Notes: generated by a model from the sequence alone, not told the origin. A stretch of 64,000 bases of DNA from Xenorhabdus poinarii G6 (GCF_000968175.1 NZ_FO704551.1:2852001-2916000), one strand, 5' to 3'; positions 22,387-32,560 are shown, counted from the first letter of the stretch. Numbers and translations: made by a program.

Positions 22387-25041
22387 ATGCCAGTCGATAT
22401 CCCCTTAACACAAGCGCCTGTCCCTCCTCTGTCTCCTGCGGCGTTTTCCGATGATGACTTACAAGTCAGCCATCTTAAACAACATATTGATGACTTCCAG
22501 CTATGGCTTGAACAGGCATTCAAGGCTGGCATTTCACCCGATGCACTGATTCACTCCCGCAGTGACTATATTGATCAGCTTTTAAAGCGATTATGGCAGG
22601 AACAAGGACTTGAGCAGATCGATTCTCTGGCGCTGATTGCGGTCGGAGGCTACGGCCGCCGTAAATTGCATCCACTTTCTGACATTGATCTGTTGATTTT
22701 GAGTGAATCGCCACTCACGGAGGAACAATCTACCCGTATCGGGCAGCTTATTGCTTTACTTTGGGATATTCGCCTTGAAGTCGGCCACAGCGTCAGAACA
22801 TTTGCGGAATGTCAGCAAAAAGGGCTTTCCGATCTCACTATCGCGACCAATCTCATTGAATCCCGCTTAATTTTTGGCAACTTACCGCTATTCCTACAAT
22901 TGCAGAAATATATTTTTAGTGATGATTTCTGGCCTTCGGCTCAATTTTTCGCGGCCAAAATCATGGAACAGCAAGAGCGCCACCAACGCTATCACAGCAC
23001 CAGTTATAACCTGGAACCTGATATCAAAAGCAGCCCTGGCGGGCTTCGTGATATTCACTCATTACTTTGGGTCGCACACCGCCATTTTGGTGCCACCTCT
23101 TTAGATGAAATGGTCAATTTTGGGTTTCTGACCTCGGAAGAACGCAACGAATTGAATATATGCCAAAACTTTCTCTGGCGCATTCGATTTGCACTGCATT
23201 TAGTGGTGACCCGCTATGATAATCGGCTACTGTTTGAACGCCAGTTCAGTGTCGCCCGGCTACTAGGTTATGAAGGGGAAAGAAATCAGCCCGTCGAGCG
23301 GATGATGAAAGATTTCTATCGCACGACTCGCCGTGTCAGTGAACTGAATAATATGCTGCTGCAACTGTTTGATGAAGCCATTCTGGCTTTGCAGCCCAAT
23401 GAAAAACCCCGTCCTCTGAACGCCGAGTTTCAATTACGCGGTAATCTGATTGATCTGAGCGATGAAACGTTGTTTAGCCGTGACCCCACTTCTATCTTAA
23501 AAATGTTCTATTACATGGCTGAACATCGTGAAATCAAGGGGATCTATTCCACAACATTGCGTCAACTTCGTTATGCCCGCAGAAACCTGAAAAGTCCTTT
23601 GTGCGAACTGCCCGAAGCACGGCGCATTTTCATGGATATTCTGCGTCATCCTCATGCGGTAACAGGCGCCTTACTGCCGATGCACCTTCATAGCGTGTTA
23701 GGGGCTTATATGCCCGTTTGGAGCAATATTGTCGGTCAAATGCAATTTGATCTTTTTCATGCTTATACCGTTGATGAACATACCCTCCGTGTCCTGCAAA
23801 AACTGGAAAGTTTCGCCAATGAAAACAACCGGCTCATCCATCCTCTGTGTGTAGAGCTTTATCCACGTCTTCCTCAACCCGAACTCTTGCGGCTGGCCGC
23901 TTTTTTCCATGATATTGCTAAGGGACGCAGTGGCGATCATTCTGATCTTGGTGCCAAAGATGCCTTTGCATTCGCTCAACAACATGGCCTGACAAACCAC
24001 GAAGCAGAATTAGTCGAATGGCTGGTGCGTGATCACTTATTAATGTCAGTGACTGCCCAACGACGGGATATTCAAGATCCTGAGGTCATCCAGCAGTTTG
24101 CCCATCGAGTCAAAAACCGAAACCGGCTTAATTACTTAGTCTGTCTAACGGTGGCAGATATTTGTGCCACCAATGCCAAACTCTGGAATAGCTGGAAACA
24201 GAGCCTGTTACGTGAACTCTATTTCACCACTGAAATCCAATTGCGCCAGGGGATTCAAAATACCCCTGATTCACAGGAACGCATTCGTAATAACCGCTTG
24301 CAAGCATTAGCGCTTCTACGACAAGAAAATATCGACGAACAGCGTTTAAATCACATTTGGAGCCGTTGTCATGCTGATTATTTCCTGCGCCATACCCCCG
24401 ATCAATTAGCCTGGCATGCCAACCAATTAGTCCACCACAACTTCCCCGAACCGATGGTGTTGATCAGCACCGCATTTTCTCATGGTGGCACCGAAATTTT
24501 TATTTGGTGTCCAGACAGACCCTCACTGTTTGCTGCCGTTGTCGGCGAGCTAGATAAACGTAATTTAAGTGTCCACGATGCCCAAATCTTCACCAACCGT
24601 GATGACATGGCCATGGACACTTTTGTCGTTTTGGAACCTAACGGCCATCCTCTGGCGCTTGATCGTCACGAACCTGTCCGTCATGCTTTACTGAAAGTGG
24701 TGAACGATCCTCACCTTAAAACCCCCAAAGCACGCAATCTGCCGACCAAACTGCGCCATTTTCATGTCCCGACCAGCGTCAATTTTTTACCCACCAAAAA
24801 TACGCGCCGTACTTACATGGAATTGATTGCACTGGATCAACCCGGATTACTGGCACGGGTAGGCAACATTTTCGCGGAATTGGGCATTTCCTTGCATGGT
24901 GCCCGCATCACAACGATTGGTGAACGTGTCGAAGACTTTTTTGTCTTGGCAGATAAAGATCAAAATGCATTACACAAAAAAATAAGGGATGAATTATCAG
25001 AAAGGTTGACAGAAGCCCTCAACACACGGGATAAACTATAA
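22387..25041 (+). CDS. glnD: Bifunctional uridylyltransferase/uridylyl-removing enzyme GlnD
   Basis: GlnD is the primary nitrogen sensor: it uridylylates PII proteins when glutamine is low and removes UMP when glutamine is high. The 884-residue protein (E. coli 890) has a nucleotidyltransferase domain with GGYGR at 87-91 and SDID at 98-101, an HD hydrolase domain ([16 protein letters not shown], near 510), and two C-terminal ACT domains that bind glutamine (from about residue 700). Its signalling partner GlnE is encoded at the right end of this window. Confidence 0.97.
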   Translation: MPVDIPLTQAPVPPLSPAAFSDDDLQVSHLKQHIDDFQLWLEQAFKAGISPDALIHSRSDYIDQLLKRLWQEQGLEQIDSLALIAVGGYGRRKLHPLSDIDLLILSESPLTEEQSTRIGQLIALLWDIRLEVGHSVRTFAECQQKGLSDLTIATNLIESRLIFGNLPLFLQLQKYIFSDDFWPSAQFFAAKIMEQQERHQRYHSTSYNLEPDIKSSPGGLRDIHSLLWVAHRHFGATSLDEMVNFGFLTSEERNELNICQNFLWRIRFALHLVVTRYDNRLLFERQFSVARLLGYEGERNQPVERMMKDFYRTTRRVSELNNMLLQLFDEAILALQPNEKPRPLNAEFQLRGNLIDLSDETLFSRDPTSILKMFYYMAEHREIKGIYSTTLRQLRYARRNLKSPLCELPEARRIFMDILRHPHAVTGALLPMHLHSVLGAYMPVWSNIVGQMQFDLFHAYTVDEHTLRVLQKLESFANENNRLIHPLCVELYPRLPQPELLRLAAFFHDIAKGRSGDHSDLGAKDAFAFAQQHGLTNHEAELVEWLVRDHLLMSVTAQRRDIQDPEVIQQFAHRVKNRNRLNYLVCLTVADICATNAKLWNSWKQSLLRELYFTTEIQLRQGIQNTPDSQERIRNNRLQALALLRQENIDEQRLNHIWSRCHADYFLRHTPDQLAWHANQLVHHNFPEPMVLISTAFSHGGTEIFIWCPDRPSLFAAVVGELDKRNLSVHDAQIFTNRDDMAMDTFVVLEPNGHPLALDRHEPVRHALLKVVNDPHLKTPKARNLPTKLRHFHVPTSVNFLPTKNTRRTYMELIALDQPGLLARVGNIFAELGISLHGARITTIGERVEDFFVLADKDQNALHKKIRDELSERLTEALNTRDKL

Positions 25042-25078
25042 CAAGATTCCCTTAACAGAGATTAGGAACCGCATACTT

Positions 25079-25903
25079 ATGCTGCAATTACAAACCACGA
25101 TCGAAAATGCATTCGAAAACCGCGCCAACATCACCCCCACAACGGTGGATGACGCAACCCGCGATGCCATTAATCAGGTTATCCAAATGCTGGACAGCGG
25201 TAAACTGCGTGTCGCCGAAAAAATTGACGGACAATGGGTAATGCATCAATGGCTGAAAAAAGCGGTACTGCTTTCCTTCCGTATTAATGACAATCAAGTG
25301 ATAGACGGTGCTGAAAGTCGCTATTTCGACAAAGTCCCGATGAAATTTGCTGATTATGATCAGGCTCGTTTCGAAAAAGAAGGATTCCGTGTCGTACCGC
25401 CAGCGGCAGTCCGCCAAGGGGCATTTATCGCTCGCAATACCGTCTTGATGCCCTCTTACGTCAATCTCGGTGCTTACGTGGATGAAGGCACGATGGTAGA
25501 TACTTGGGCAACAGTCGGTTCCTGTGCTCAAATCGGTAAAAATGTTCATTTATCCGGTGGTGTTGGCATCGGTGGGGTTCTGGAGCCATTACAGGCCAAC
25601 CCAACCATCATTGAAGACAACTGTTTTATCGGCGCCCGTTCTGAAATTGTAGAAGGTGTTATCGTAGAAGAAGGCGCTGTGATCTCCATGGGCGTTTACA
25701 TCGGCCAGAGCACCAAAATCTATGATCGTGAAACAGGCGAAATCCATTATGGCCGTGTCCCTGCGGGTTCTGTCGTAGTATCCGGTAATCTTCCCTCAAA
25801 AGATGGCCGTTACAGTCTGTACTGCGCGGTTATTGTGAAAAAAGTTGATGCCAAGACCCGTGGTAAAGTGGGTATTAATGAACTCTTGAGAAATATCGAC
25901 TAA
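25079..25903 (+). CDS. dapD: Tetrahydrodipicolinate N-succinyltransferase
   Basis: DapD succinylates tetrahydrodipicolinate in the lysine/diaminopimelate pathway, supplying peptidoglycan crosslinks. The 274 residues equal the E. coli length. An N-terminal helical domain (about 1-105) is followed by hexapeptide repeats of a left-handed beta helix ([22 protein letters not shown] onward) and a short C-terminal region ([12 protein letters not shown]). It lies 37 bases after glnD and ends at a strong terminator. Confidence 0.97.
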   Translation: MLQLQTTIENAFENRANITPTTVDDATRDAINQVIQMLDSGKLRVAEKIDGQWVMHQWLKKAVLLSFRINDNQVIDGAESRYFDKVPMKFADYDQARFEKEGFRVVPPAAVRQGAFIARNTVLMPSYVNLGAYVDEGTMVDTWATVGSCAQIGKNVHLSGGVGIGGVLEPLQANPTIIEDNCFIGARSEIVEGVIVEEGAVISMGVYIGQSTKIYDRETGEIHYGRVPAGSVVVSGNLPSKDGRYSLYCAVIVKKVDAKTRGKVGINELLRNID

Positions 25904-25918
25904 ATTTTAAAATAGCAA

Positions 25919-25945
25919 AAGCCACCCAATTTGGGTGGCTTATTT
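25919..25945. terminator. Bidirectional terminator between dapD and the ABC-like gene
   Basis: Perfect arms AAGCCACCCAA (25919-25929) and TTGGGTGGCTT (25931-25941) are followed on the plus strand by TATTTC and on the minus strand by TTTTGC. It lies 16 bases after the dapD stop and 56 bases beyond the end of the convergent minus-strand gene. Confidence 0.85.
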
Positions 25946-26000
25946 CATCACATGACCAACTATCCATCATGCTAAGCACGATAACGGGATTAGTACTTCA

Positions 26001-26729
26001 TTACTGCACTAAAACGCGTTGTTCCATCACGGATTCATACGTTTTAACGGCTTTTCCCCTTGCCAACGTGATAACACTATCTGCATGTTTTATCAGACGA
26101 TTATCCTGAGAGGCAATGACAACCGTGCCTTTTTGTTCGTGGGCAATAAATTTAAAAATATTCATGCATGTCTGAAATGCCTGATGATCTAAATGGCGGG
26201 TTGGATCATCTGCAAATAAATATTCAGGTCTCCTGACGATCGCTTTTGCCATCGCAGCCAGTTGTTTCTCATTTCCAGACAGTTCCCCTGGATAATAGCG
26301 ACTTTTATCGCCTAATTTCACAATATCCAACGATTTTTGGGCGATTTTTTCTGCTTGCTCACGAGAAAGTAATAAGCCATAAGACGTTGATAATAACAAG
26401 TTATCTAATAGTGTCAGTTCATCAAACAAGTTGAAATCCTGGAAAATAAACCCACTGTTTTCATTGTGAAACCTGCCTAATTCTACCTCATTCATTAGTT
26501 TTAACTTGTTATTATTAATGAAGACATCTCCTTGATCTGGTTGTAACATCCCCGATGCAATCGACAGTATTGTACGGTTAGTCAATTCCTCCGGCCCTGT
26601 TATCAAAGTAATTTCACCTGGTATAATAGAAAATGTGATATCTGAAATCATTTCATGATTAACTGTAGCACCAGTTAAACCATATGAAATATTGATAACT
26701 TCAATCGATTTAAATTGATTTAAGTTCAT
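26001..26729 (-). CDS. ABC-transporter ATP-binding-protein homologue with degenerate catalytic motifs
   Basis: The 242-residue protein aligns end to end with LolD/MacB-type nucleotide-binding domains: PGEITLITGP before the P-loop, a Q-loop (Gln97 in GFIFQDFNLF), an LSG signature and a terminal QDNRLIKHAD segment. Most catalytic residues are changed. The P-loop at 45-53 reads GPEELTNRT, without the Lys and Gly of GxxGxGKST. The signature is LSGNEKQ (150-156). Walker B ends Asp-Asp (174-175) instead of Asp-Glu. The H-loop His is Gln208. The frame is intact over its whole length. No permease is adjacent, and the flanks are AT-rich. It could be a non-hydrolysing regulatory relic or a decaying transporter subunit; the partner is unknown. 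Confidence 0.75.
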   Translation of the reverse strand: MNLNQFKSIEVINISYGLTGATVNHEMISDITFSIIPGEITLITGPEELTNRTILSIASGMLQPDQGDVFINNNKLKLMNEVELGRFHNENSGFIFQDFNLFDELTLLDNLLLSTSYGLLLSREQAEKIAQKSLDIVKLGDKSRYYPGELSGNEKQLAAMAKAIVRRPEYLFADDPTRHLDHQAFQTCMNIFKFIAHEQKGTVVIASQDNRLIKHADSVITLARGKAVKTYESVMEQRVLVQ

Positions 26730-27406
26730 ATTCTCAACACAATTAGGTTAAAAGATGAAAGTTTTTTCCTTAACATATGCTGTCTAAGTTCATTCGTAAT
26801 AACACTGATATCCATGTGATATTGTACGAAAATAAATAGTCTATATGTGAAACATCTTCATCGGGATAGACTCATCTTATGGCAATTATTATTTACAATG
26901 ACTATCTGATAAATGAGATGCTTCTTAAGTTTAGAATAAAAAAACCAAGAATATTAATTAATTATTCTTAATATAACGATTAAACAAAATAAAAATAGCA
27001 TAAATAACTCTATTTTTATTCCACTTTAATAATAAGGAAAAAAGTTATTTATATTTCGTTAATGTTTTAATGTTACTTTTCATTCCCTCCATGATTGACA
27101 AATACACCTTGAATTCTTATGGGATTGTGAATAGCCCATCAATTTTATATAAATAAATCAATAGGCCAGTTCATTAAATGACTTATTCCCCTGCAATTCA
27201 AGTCAAAACAGTAAAATTAAAGTATCAAAAAATATTATTATCACAATTTATTTTATTACTTCTGTAAAAATAACGCCAGTTAACATTTAACTCAATGTTA
27301 AAGCGAGATAAATACAAAATGATAAAGGTTACAGTGAACAATAAATCACCAGCAATTAATCGTGATAATAATATAAGTGTAATCTATTTTTATAGATAAA
27401 AATTAA
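26730..27406. other. AT-rich 677-base gap between the ABC-like gene and nadR
   Basis: No convincing gene is seen; the small open frames lack ribosome binding sites. The gap is visibly AT-rich. It holds two inverted repeats: AAGAATA/TATTCTT (26947-26953 and 26963-26969) and AATAAAAATAG/CTATTTTTATT (26988-26998 and 27010-27020). It probably contains the promoter of the ABC-like gene. It may be a scar from gene loss or an H-NS-type silenced patch. Confidence 0.5.
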
Positions 27407-28633
27407 TCATGCCATTAACATTTGTTGAACCAGTTCCACACAGTGGAGGAAGCGTTGATCGTAATCGGGTGAGTTGACACACACATAAGCAATATTATTT
27501 TTATTCAGCATACTTTCAAGTAAGTGTTGAAATTCTTTACGATCCTGTTCACTGCCTAAACTTCTTAAACCATCGGCAATCCACGGCGTGTTGTTGTCTA
27601 AAAGAATCACTAAATCAAAGTGATACTCATCAATCATGGCTTGAACGAAAGGATGTTCTTTCCCTTCGTAACGTTTGCAAAATGCCTGTGTTGTGACGAA
27701 ATCAGTATCAATAAATGCAACTTTATTCGCGTATTTAACTGAAAAATCAATATATTGAGCATGACCTAATGCGATCTTATCGTAATCGGAATATTGCAGC
27801 GCCATTTCATTGCCCCCCAGATGGGAGAATACGTACTCACGTCCATATTCCCATGCGCTGGTTGTATTGAACATGTTGGCTAATTTGTTGACTAATGTCG
27901 ATTTTCCGCTTGATTCACCGCCAAGAATAGCCACGGTACGCACAAAAAATGGCTTTACTTCTGTCGGGATATATTCCCAATAACGGAAAGGCGCCTGGCG
28001 GATTTGGCTGCCACTAATATTCATAAATGAGCGCTGCGGGTCGATAAGCACGGTTTCGATACCGAAATGTTCTTTATAACGAGACACATCCTGCGATTCG
28101 CTGGAGTAGATAGATTGAGGATGAATGTTTTTTGCTGCCAGAAACGACTTAACGCTTTGACTCCAGGCCTGCCAGCCATTCGGGTAGGGTTCCATGCCTT
28201 GTTCATCGAATGCATGAATTTGTATATTTTTCTGATACTTAAATGTTTGCAGCAACCATCTCAGGCGGTCACTGACCGTAGGTTGCTGGCACATCGAGCT
28301 GTTAATGAATAACTCATGATCACGCACTTCATCATAACAAAGAATAACATGTAGCTCATCAACCTGACTGGATGCCCGTTGAATTAAATAAATATGTCCA
28401 GTATGTAAGGGGTAAAATTTACCAAACACGACGCCGATTGTTTTCTTTGTCATGGGATAGGCCAATCCCAGATACTGATGAAGCGCAGACAGTTTCTGTG
28501 CACTCGGACTTTTTATTTTGTTGTTAATCAGTTGACTTAAATAACCTTTGGTCATTCCGCTGGCATCAGCAACTTGCTGTAACGTGTAACTTGCCTGTTT
28601 GATTGCCTCTTTCAAATAGCCAAATTGTCCCAT
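27407..28633 (-). CDS. nadR: NAD regulator / NMN adenylyltransferase / ribosylnicotinamide kinase
   Basis: NadR is a three-part protein: an N-terminal helix-turn-helix repressor of NAD synthesis genes (about residues 8-57, LQQVADASGMTKGYLSQL), a weak NMN adenylyltransferase (GKFYPLHTGH at 71-80 and ISGSQIR) and a C-terminal ribosylnicotinamide kinase with the P-loop GGESSGKST near 240. The 408 residues match E. coli NadR closely. AGGGGGAGG lies just before the ATG. A perfect NadR operator sits 14 bases upstream, suggesting self-repression. In E. coli nadR directly follows radA; here 665 bases separate them. Confidence 0.96.
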   Translation of the reverse strand: MGQFGYLKEAIKQASYTLQQVADASGMTKGYLSQLINNKIKSPSAQKLSALHQYLGLAYPMTKKTIGVVFGKFYPLHTGHIYLIQRASSQVDELHVILCYDEVRDHELFINSSMCQQPTVSDRLRWLLQTFKYQKNIQIHAFDEQGMEPYPNGWQAWSQSVKSFLAAKNIHPQSIYSSESQDVSRYKEHFGIETVLIDPQRSFMNISGSQIRQAPFRYWEYIPTEVKPFFVRTVAILGGESSGKSTLVNKLANMFNTTSAWEYGREYVFSHLGGNEMALQYSDYDKIALGHAQYIDFSVKYANKVAFIDTDFVTTQAFCKRYEGKEHPFVQAMIDEYHFDLVILLDNNTPWIADGLRSLGSEQDRKEFQHLLESMLNKNNIAYVCVNSPDYDQRFLHCVELVQQMLMA

Positions 28634-28646
28634 AACCTCCCCCTGT

Positions 28647-28664
28647 TGTTTAATATATTAAACA
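28647..28664. promoter_or_regulatory. NadR operator upstream of nadR
   Basis: TGTTTA (28647-28652), six bases (ATATAT) and TAAACA (28659-28664) form a perfect 18-base palindrome. It matches the TGTTTA-N6-TAAACA site established for NadR in enterics. It lies just upstream of the nadR ribosome binding site, where bound protein would block nadR transcription. Confidence 0.8.
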
Positions 28665-29162
28665 AAATAGCATGCTTGTTGTGAAAGGTAAAAATAAATT
28701 TCACGTTTTATGATGCGTTTAGATCAAATGCTGTTATTTTAACGACCCAGCGGTTTTGCATGACATCATGAAAGAAATGCACAAAATAAAAAATAACGAC
28801 CAACCCCGTCGCCAGATATTAAAACTCACAATAGCGGATCTGGTTAAGTAAATTGATTTACTTTATATGTTATATAAATAGTTAAATAACTATTTTTCTT
28901 TAAAATTCGCCATAATGGATATTCAATCCATACCCGAGTACCCTCCTCATAAAATCCACTTTTAAAATAGAATATGGAGGGGTTGATTCGTTTTTTATTT
29001 AAGCAAAATGAATGAACACATAGCCAAAAATTGCATTATTCGCATTAATTAGGAAAATTCTGATTTATTTTTTTAGACATTATATAACTAACATTTAACC
29101 AGATAAAAAGAGGGCTAATTTAGTGATGCTCCCTCATTTGATCAATGATAACAGCCGAAAAA

Positions 29163-29209
29163 TAGTATTGTGAAAAGTAGTGTTGTGAAAAAATAGTATT
29201 GTGAATAAG
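29163..29209. repeat. Three-copy 15-16-base tandem repeat
   Basis: Three consecutive units share TAGTRTTGTGAA (29163-29177, 29178-29193, 29194-29209). The middle unit has G for A and the last has a changed tail. It lies in non-coding DNA after radA. Confidence 0.75.
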
Positions 29210-29231
29210 AAAAATACCTAACTTGCGTGCT

Positions 29232-29263
29232 AATAAGTTTCAAGCGTGACCTTGAAACTTATT
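29232..29263. repeat. Perfect 13-base inverted repeat downstream of radA
   Basis: Arms AATAAGTTTCAAG (29232-29244) and CTTGAAACTTATT (29251-29263) flank a six-base loop, 35 bases after the radA stop. It could end the serB-radA transcript, though no long T-run follows; an operator or a mobile-repeat remnant is also possible. Confidence 0.6.
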
Positions 29264-29298
29264 GAGCATCGATATCTAAAAAAATAAAAAATTATTTC

Positions 29299-30681
29299 TT
29301 AATCCAAATCATCCAGAACAGATAAAGCGTCGGCCAATTTTTTGACGCCAAATACCTTCATATCGGGCAGTGATTTTTTCGGCATGTTAGCATGAGGAAC
29401 AATTGCCCGTTTAAAACCGTGTTTGGCGGCTTCCGAAATACGTTCTTGTCCACTGGGAACAGGCCGGATTTCACCAGCTAATCCCACTTCACCAAAGACC
29501 ACCAAATCACGGGGCAAAGGCCGATCGCGGAAACTGGACACTAACGAGAGTAATAACGCCAGATCAGCACTTGTTTCTGTGACTTTTACCCCACCGACAA
29601 CATTGACAAAAACATCCTGGTCAGCCATCTGCAAACCGCCATGTCGGTGCAGAACGGCAAGCAGGATAGCCAGCCGATTTTGTTCAAGCCCCACGGCGAC
29701 GCGACGTGGGTTTGACATCATGGAGTGATCGACCAATGCCTGGATTTCAACCAGTAACGGACGAGTCCCTTCCCAGACAATCATGACTGAACTGCCTGAG
29801 GTAATTTCATCACCACGACTCAGAAAAATAGCGGAAGGGTTATTTACCTCTCTTAATCCCTGTTCGGTCATGGCAAATACGCCTAACTCATTAACCGCCC
29901 CGAAGCGGTTTTTATGACTGCGCAAAGTACGGAAACGGGAATCCGCTTCGCCATCAAGCATAACGGAACAGTCTATACAGTGTTCAAGCACTTTCGGGCC
30001 AGCCAGAGAGCCATCTTTTGTCACATGACCCACCATGATAATGGCAACGCCACGGGTTTTGGCAAACCGAGTCAGATAGGCGGCGGTCTCTCTTACCTGA
30101 GCAACACTGCCTGGTGACGATTGGATATCAGCCATATGCATGACCTGAATTGAATCAATCACCATCAGCTTAGGCTGCTCTTGTTCTGCAATCAGACAAA
30201 TTTGTTCAATGCTGGTTTCCGACAGCATGTTCAACTGATCTGTCGGTAAACCCAGTCGATGTGCCCGCATCGCCACTTGTTGCAAGGATTCTTCCCCGGT
30301 CACATACAGGGTTTTCATCTGAGCGGATAATTGACACATGGTTTGTAAAAGCAGGGTACTTTTCCCTGCTCCAGGGTTACCGCCAATCAGAATCGCACTG
30401 CCGGGAACCACTCCACCGCCGAGAACACGGTCAAACTCTTTGAACCCGGTGGAAAAACGTGGCAGCTCTTCCAGGCTGATATCAGCGAGTTTCTGTACTT
30501 TGCTGATCCCCGTCTCCCCGGCATAACCACTGAAACGATCATGACGGGTTGATGAAGCGGCGGCCAAACGCACTTCTGTGATGGTATTCCATGCGTGACA
30601 TGCAGTACATTGCCCCTGCCAACGGGGGTAATCCGCGCCACACTCGTTACAGACAAACGCCCGTTTTGCTGCTTTTGCCAC
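29299..30681 (-). CDS. radA: DNA repair/recombination protein RadA (Sms)
   Basis: RadA is a RecA-related, DnaB-like hexameric helicase that extends recombination intermediates. The GTG start at 30681 gives 460 residues, the family length, with an AGGGAG site six bases upstream; the ATG at 30696 has none. Domains: a four-Cys zinc finger (CNECG...CTAC, about 11-28), a RecA-like core with GGNPGAGKST, the RadA-specific HKNRFG motif, and a Lon-protease-like C-terminal domain. It follows serB by 25 bases, as in E. coli. Confidence 0.95.
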   Translation of the reverse strand: MAKAAKRAFVCNECGADYPRWQGQCTACHAWNTITEVRLAAASSTRHDRFSGYAGETGISKVQKLADISLEELPRFSTGFKEFDRVLGGGVVPGSAILIGGNPGAGKSTLLLQTMCQLSAQMKTLYVTGEESLQQVAMRAHRLGLPTDQLNMLSETSIEQICLIAEQEQPKLMVIDSIQVMHMADIQSSPGSVAQVRETAAYLTRFAKTRGVAIIMVGHVTKDGSLAGPKVLEHCIDCSVMLDGEADSRFRTLRSHKNRFGAVNELGVFAMTEQGLREVNNPSAIFLSRGDEITSGSSVMIVWEGTRPLLVEIQALVDHSMMSNPRRVAVGLEQNRLAILLAVLHRHGGLQMADQDVFVNVVGGVKVTETSADLALLLSLVSSFRDRPLPRDLVVFGEVGLAGEIRPVPSGQERISEAAKHGFKRAIVPHANMPKKSLPDMKVFGVKKLADALSVLDDLD

Positions 30682-30706
30682 TGTGTTCTCCCTCATTCTG
30701 CTGGCA

Positions 30707-31684
30707 TTAACGTTCTTCGTGTTTCAATCCACCACTCAGTACACATAACACGCCCATCAAATCTGCATGGCGGATAGCGACTTTGGCCTGAGCATACACT
30801 TTGGGTTTGGCATGGTAGGCGATCCCCAATCCTGCCTTGCGGATCATTTTCAAATCATTAGCACCGTCGCCAATGGCAACCGTCTGACTCAGCGGAATAT
30901 CCAGGGCTTTTGCCAACCTGATTAACGTAGTGGCCTTATATTTTGCATCGACGATCGGCCCCTTCACCTTACCCGTCAGCTTGCCGTCTTTTACCTCCAA
31001 TTGGTTAGCAACCGCGGCGAAAAGCCGGAGTTGCTGGCGGAGATTATCGGCAAAGAAAGTGAACCCCCCGGAAGCAATCGCAACATGCCAATCTAAGGAT
31101 TGTAACTTGCGAACCAGGCTGGTCAGCCCCGGCATCAAAGGAAGCGTTTCCATCACTTGCTGTAAGATGGATTCATCCGCGCCAGCCAACTGAGCCACCC
31201 GCTCACGCAGACTTTCTGAAAAATCCAGTTCCCCCTGCATCGCTCGCTCGGTAATTTTCGCTACTTTATCCCCCACTCCGGCCAGGCGGGCAATTTCATC
31301 AATACACTCAATCTGGATCGCCGTAGAATCCATATCCATTACCAATAGACCGGGTGAGCGCAGACGTGGAATTTGTCCCAATGGCACAACATCCAAACGG
31401 CACTCATCAGCCAGTCGTTTAATACGGGGAGAAAGGCTACCGGCAATGCGGACAACCTGATAATCATCAATCCGCCAGGCAGAGACCACGACAATAGCCA
31501 CCCCCAACTGGTGCTGAAAATCACTGATACGCTGTTTATCCAAACCACGGCCATACAGCAACCAGCCACTATCCCCTGCTCTGTAATCCAGTGGCATGAC
31601 TTCATCACCGCTAAGGGACAAAGGTAAGCCAGGCCATTTATGGATCTCATCCGGTAAGTAGCGATAGGCCAGATTATTCGACAT
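30707..31684 (-). CDS. serB: Phosphoserine phosphatase
   Basis: SerB removes phosphate from L-phosphoserine in the last step of serine synthesis. The start at 31684 gives 325 residues (E. coli 322) and has AGGAG nine bases upstream; an in-frame ATG at 31690 would be only three bases away. An N-terminal regulatory region precedes a HAD phosphatase with the nucleophile motif DMDSTAIQIE, SGGFTFF and the metal-binding GDGANDLKMI. Divergent from smp, upstream of radA. Confidence 0.95.
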   Translation of the reverse strand: MSNNLAYRYLPDEIHKWPGLPLSLSGDEVMPLDYRAGDSGWLLYGRGLDKQRISDFQHQLGVAIVVVSAWRIDDYQVVRIAGSLSPRIKRLADECRLDVVPLGQIPRLRSPGLLVMDMDSTAIQIECIDEIARLAGVGDKVAKITERAMQGELDFSESLRERVAQLAGADESILQQVMETLPLMPGLTSLVRKLQSLDWHVAIASGGFTFFADNLRQQLRLFAAVANQLEVKDGKLTGKVKGPIVDAKYKATTLIRLAKALDIPLSQTVAIGDGANDLKMIRKAGLGIAYHAKPKVYAQAKVAIRHADLMGVLCVLSGGLKHEER

Positions 31685-31799
31685 AAACATAGACTCCTGT
31701 AATTCCATATCATGTGGTGCAGGCAAAAATGCTTTTCAAACTATCCTATCAATACGACATCTGGCAACATATGATTGATGCGTATGGAATGAGATAATC

Positions 31800-32483
31800 A
31801 TGATTAAAACCAAGCGAAAACTCAGGCTACACAAGACGGCGATCATATTAATCTGTATCGCTCTGTTAGTGCTGCTGATGCAGGGTGTTTCCTATTTCAG
31901 CCGTTCTCAACAATTAGCTCAGATGGATCAGTTTGAAGAACTGGCGAAAACCCTGGCAAAACAAGTCGCATTCAGCCTGTCTGATGATATGGGCAATGAT
32001 GGACAAGATATTAATAATAAAAAGATTGTAGCTAGTTTAGATTATTTAACGAGTTATAGTCGCATTTTGGATGCCTCTGTTTATCTGGAAGATGGCACAC
32101 AGATAGCACAAAGTGGGGAACAGGTGACTGTCAGGGAACGGCTATCACTGAAAGGTGAAAAATCCAGTGGTTATTTTAATCAGCAAATCGTCGTACCGAT
32201 TCAGGGAAAAGAACACCCAAAAGGGTTTCTGCGCTTAACACTGGATACCCATCGATTGGCAACTGAGGCCAAACAAGTCGATAATACGACGAACTTATTG
32301 CGGATCATGTTACTGCTCTCTTTAGCGATTGGGTTTATTCTGGCTCATACCTTACTGAAACTGTCCCCTAGTGGTTGGCAACAGTCTCCTTATCTGCTGA
32401 CGGCCAATACTCGGCATCCTGGTGCCAAATCGTCTAAGGATAAGCCTTCTAACAAGGAAACAGATGAGGATGATCATTCCTAA
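31800..32483 (+). CDS. smp: Membrane protein Smp (YtjB family)
   Basis: The 227-residue protein matches the enteric SMP/YtjB family, an inner-membrane protein of unknown function always next to serB. A short basic N-terminus precedes a membrane helix (about 13-33), then a periplasmic domain, a second helix (about 165-187, LLRIMLLLSLAIGFILAHTL) and a hydrophilic cytoplasmic tail ending in acidic residues. This layout resembles small sensor domains. It is divergent from serB with about 115 bases between starts. Confidence 0.85.
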   Translation: MIKTKRKLRLHKTAIILICIALLVLLMQGVSYFSRSQQLAQMDQFEELAKTLAKQVAFSLSDDMGNDGQDINNKKIVASLDYLTSYSRILDASVYLEDGTQIAQSGEQVTVRERLSLKGEKSSGYFNQQIVVPIQGKEHPKGFLRLTLDTHRLATEAKQVDNTTNLLRIMLLLSLAIGFILAHTLLKLSPSGWQQSPYLLTANTRHPGAKSSKDKPSNKETDEDDHS

Positions 32484-32527
32484 AGATAACGTAAAGGCTG
32501 AGGTATACAGTTTATGGTAAGAGACAT

Positions 32528-32560
32528 GACCTGAACCCTACTGAAAACGGAGTTCAGGTC
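32528..32560. repeat. Nine-base inverted repeat downstream of smp
   Basis: Perfect arms GACCTGAAC (32528-32536) and GTTCAGGTC (32552-32560) with a 15-base loop lie 44 bases after smp. No T-run follows. It may end or stabilise the smp transcript facing the convergent reductase gene. Confidence 0.5.

Larger units (their letters stand above)
28634..29298. other. 665-base gap between radA and nadR
   Basis: Apart from the NadR operator, this AT-rich gap has no supported gene. It contains a near-perfect AT palindrome with nine-base arms AAATAGTTA/TAACTATTT (28876-28895), a three-copy short tandem repeat (29163-29209) and a 13-base inverted repeat (29232-29263). In E. coli these genes are adjacent, so material was inserted here or a gene was lost. 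Confidence 0.5.

Noticed and set aside
27090..27160. 21-codon frame in the nadR-side gap
   Set aside because: No ribosome binding site and no extended similarity; expected by chance in AT-rich DNA.
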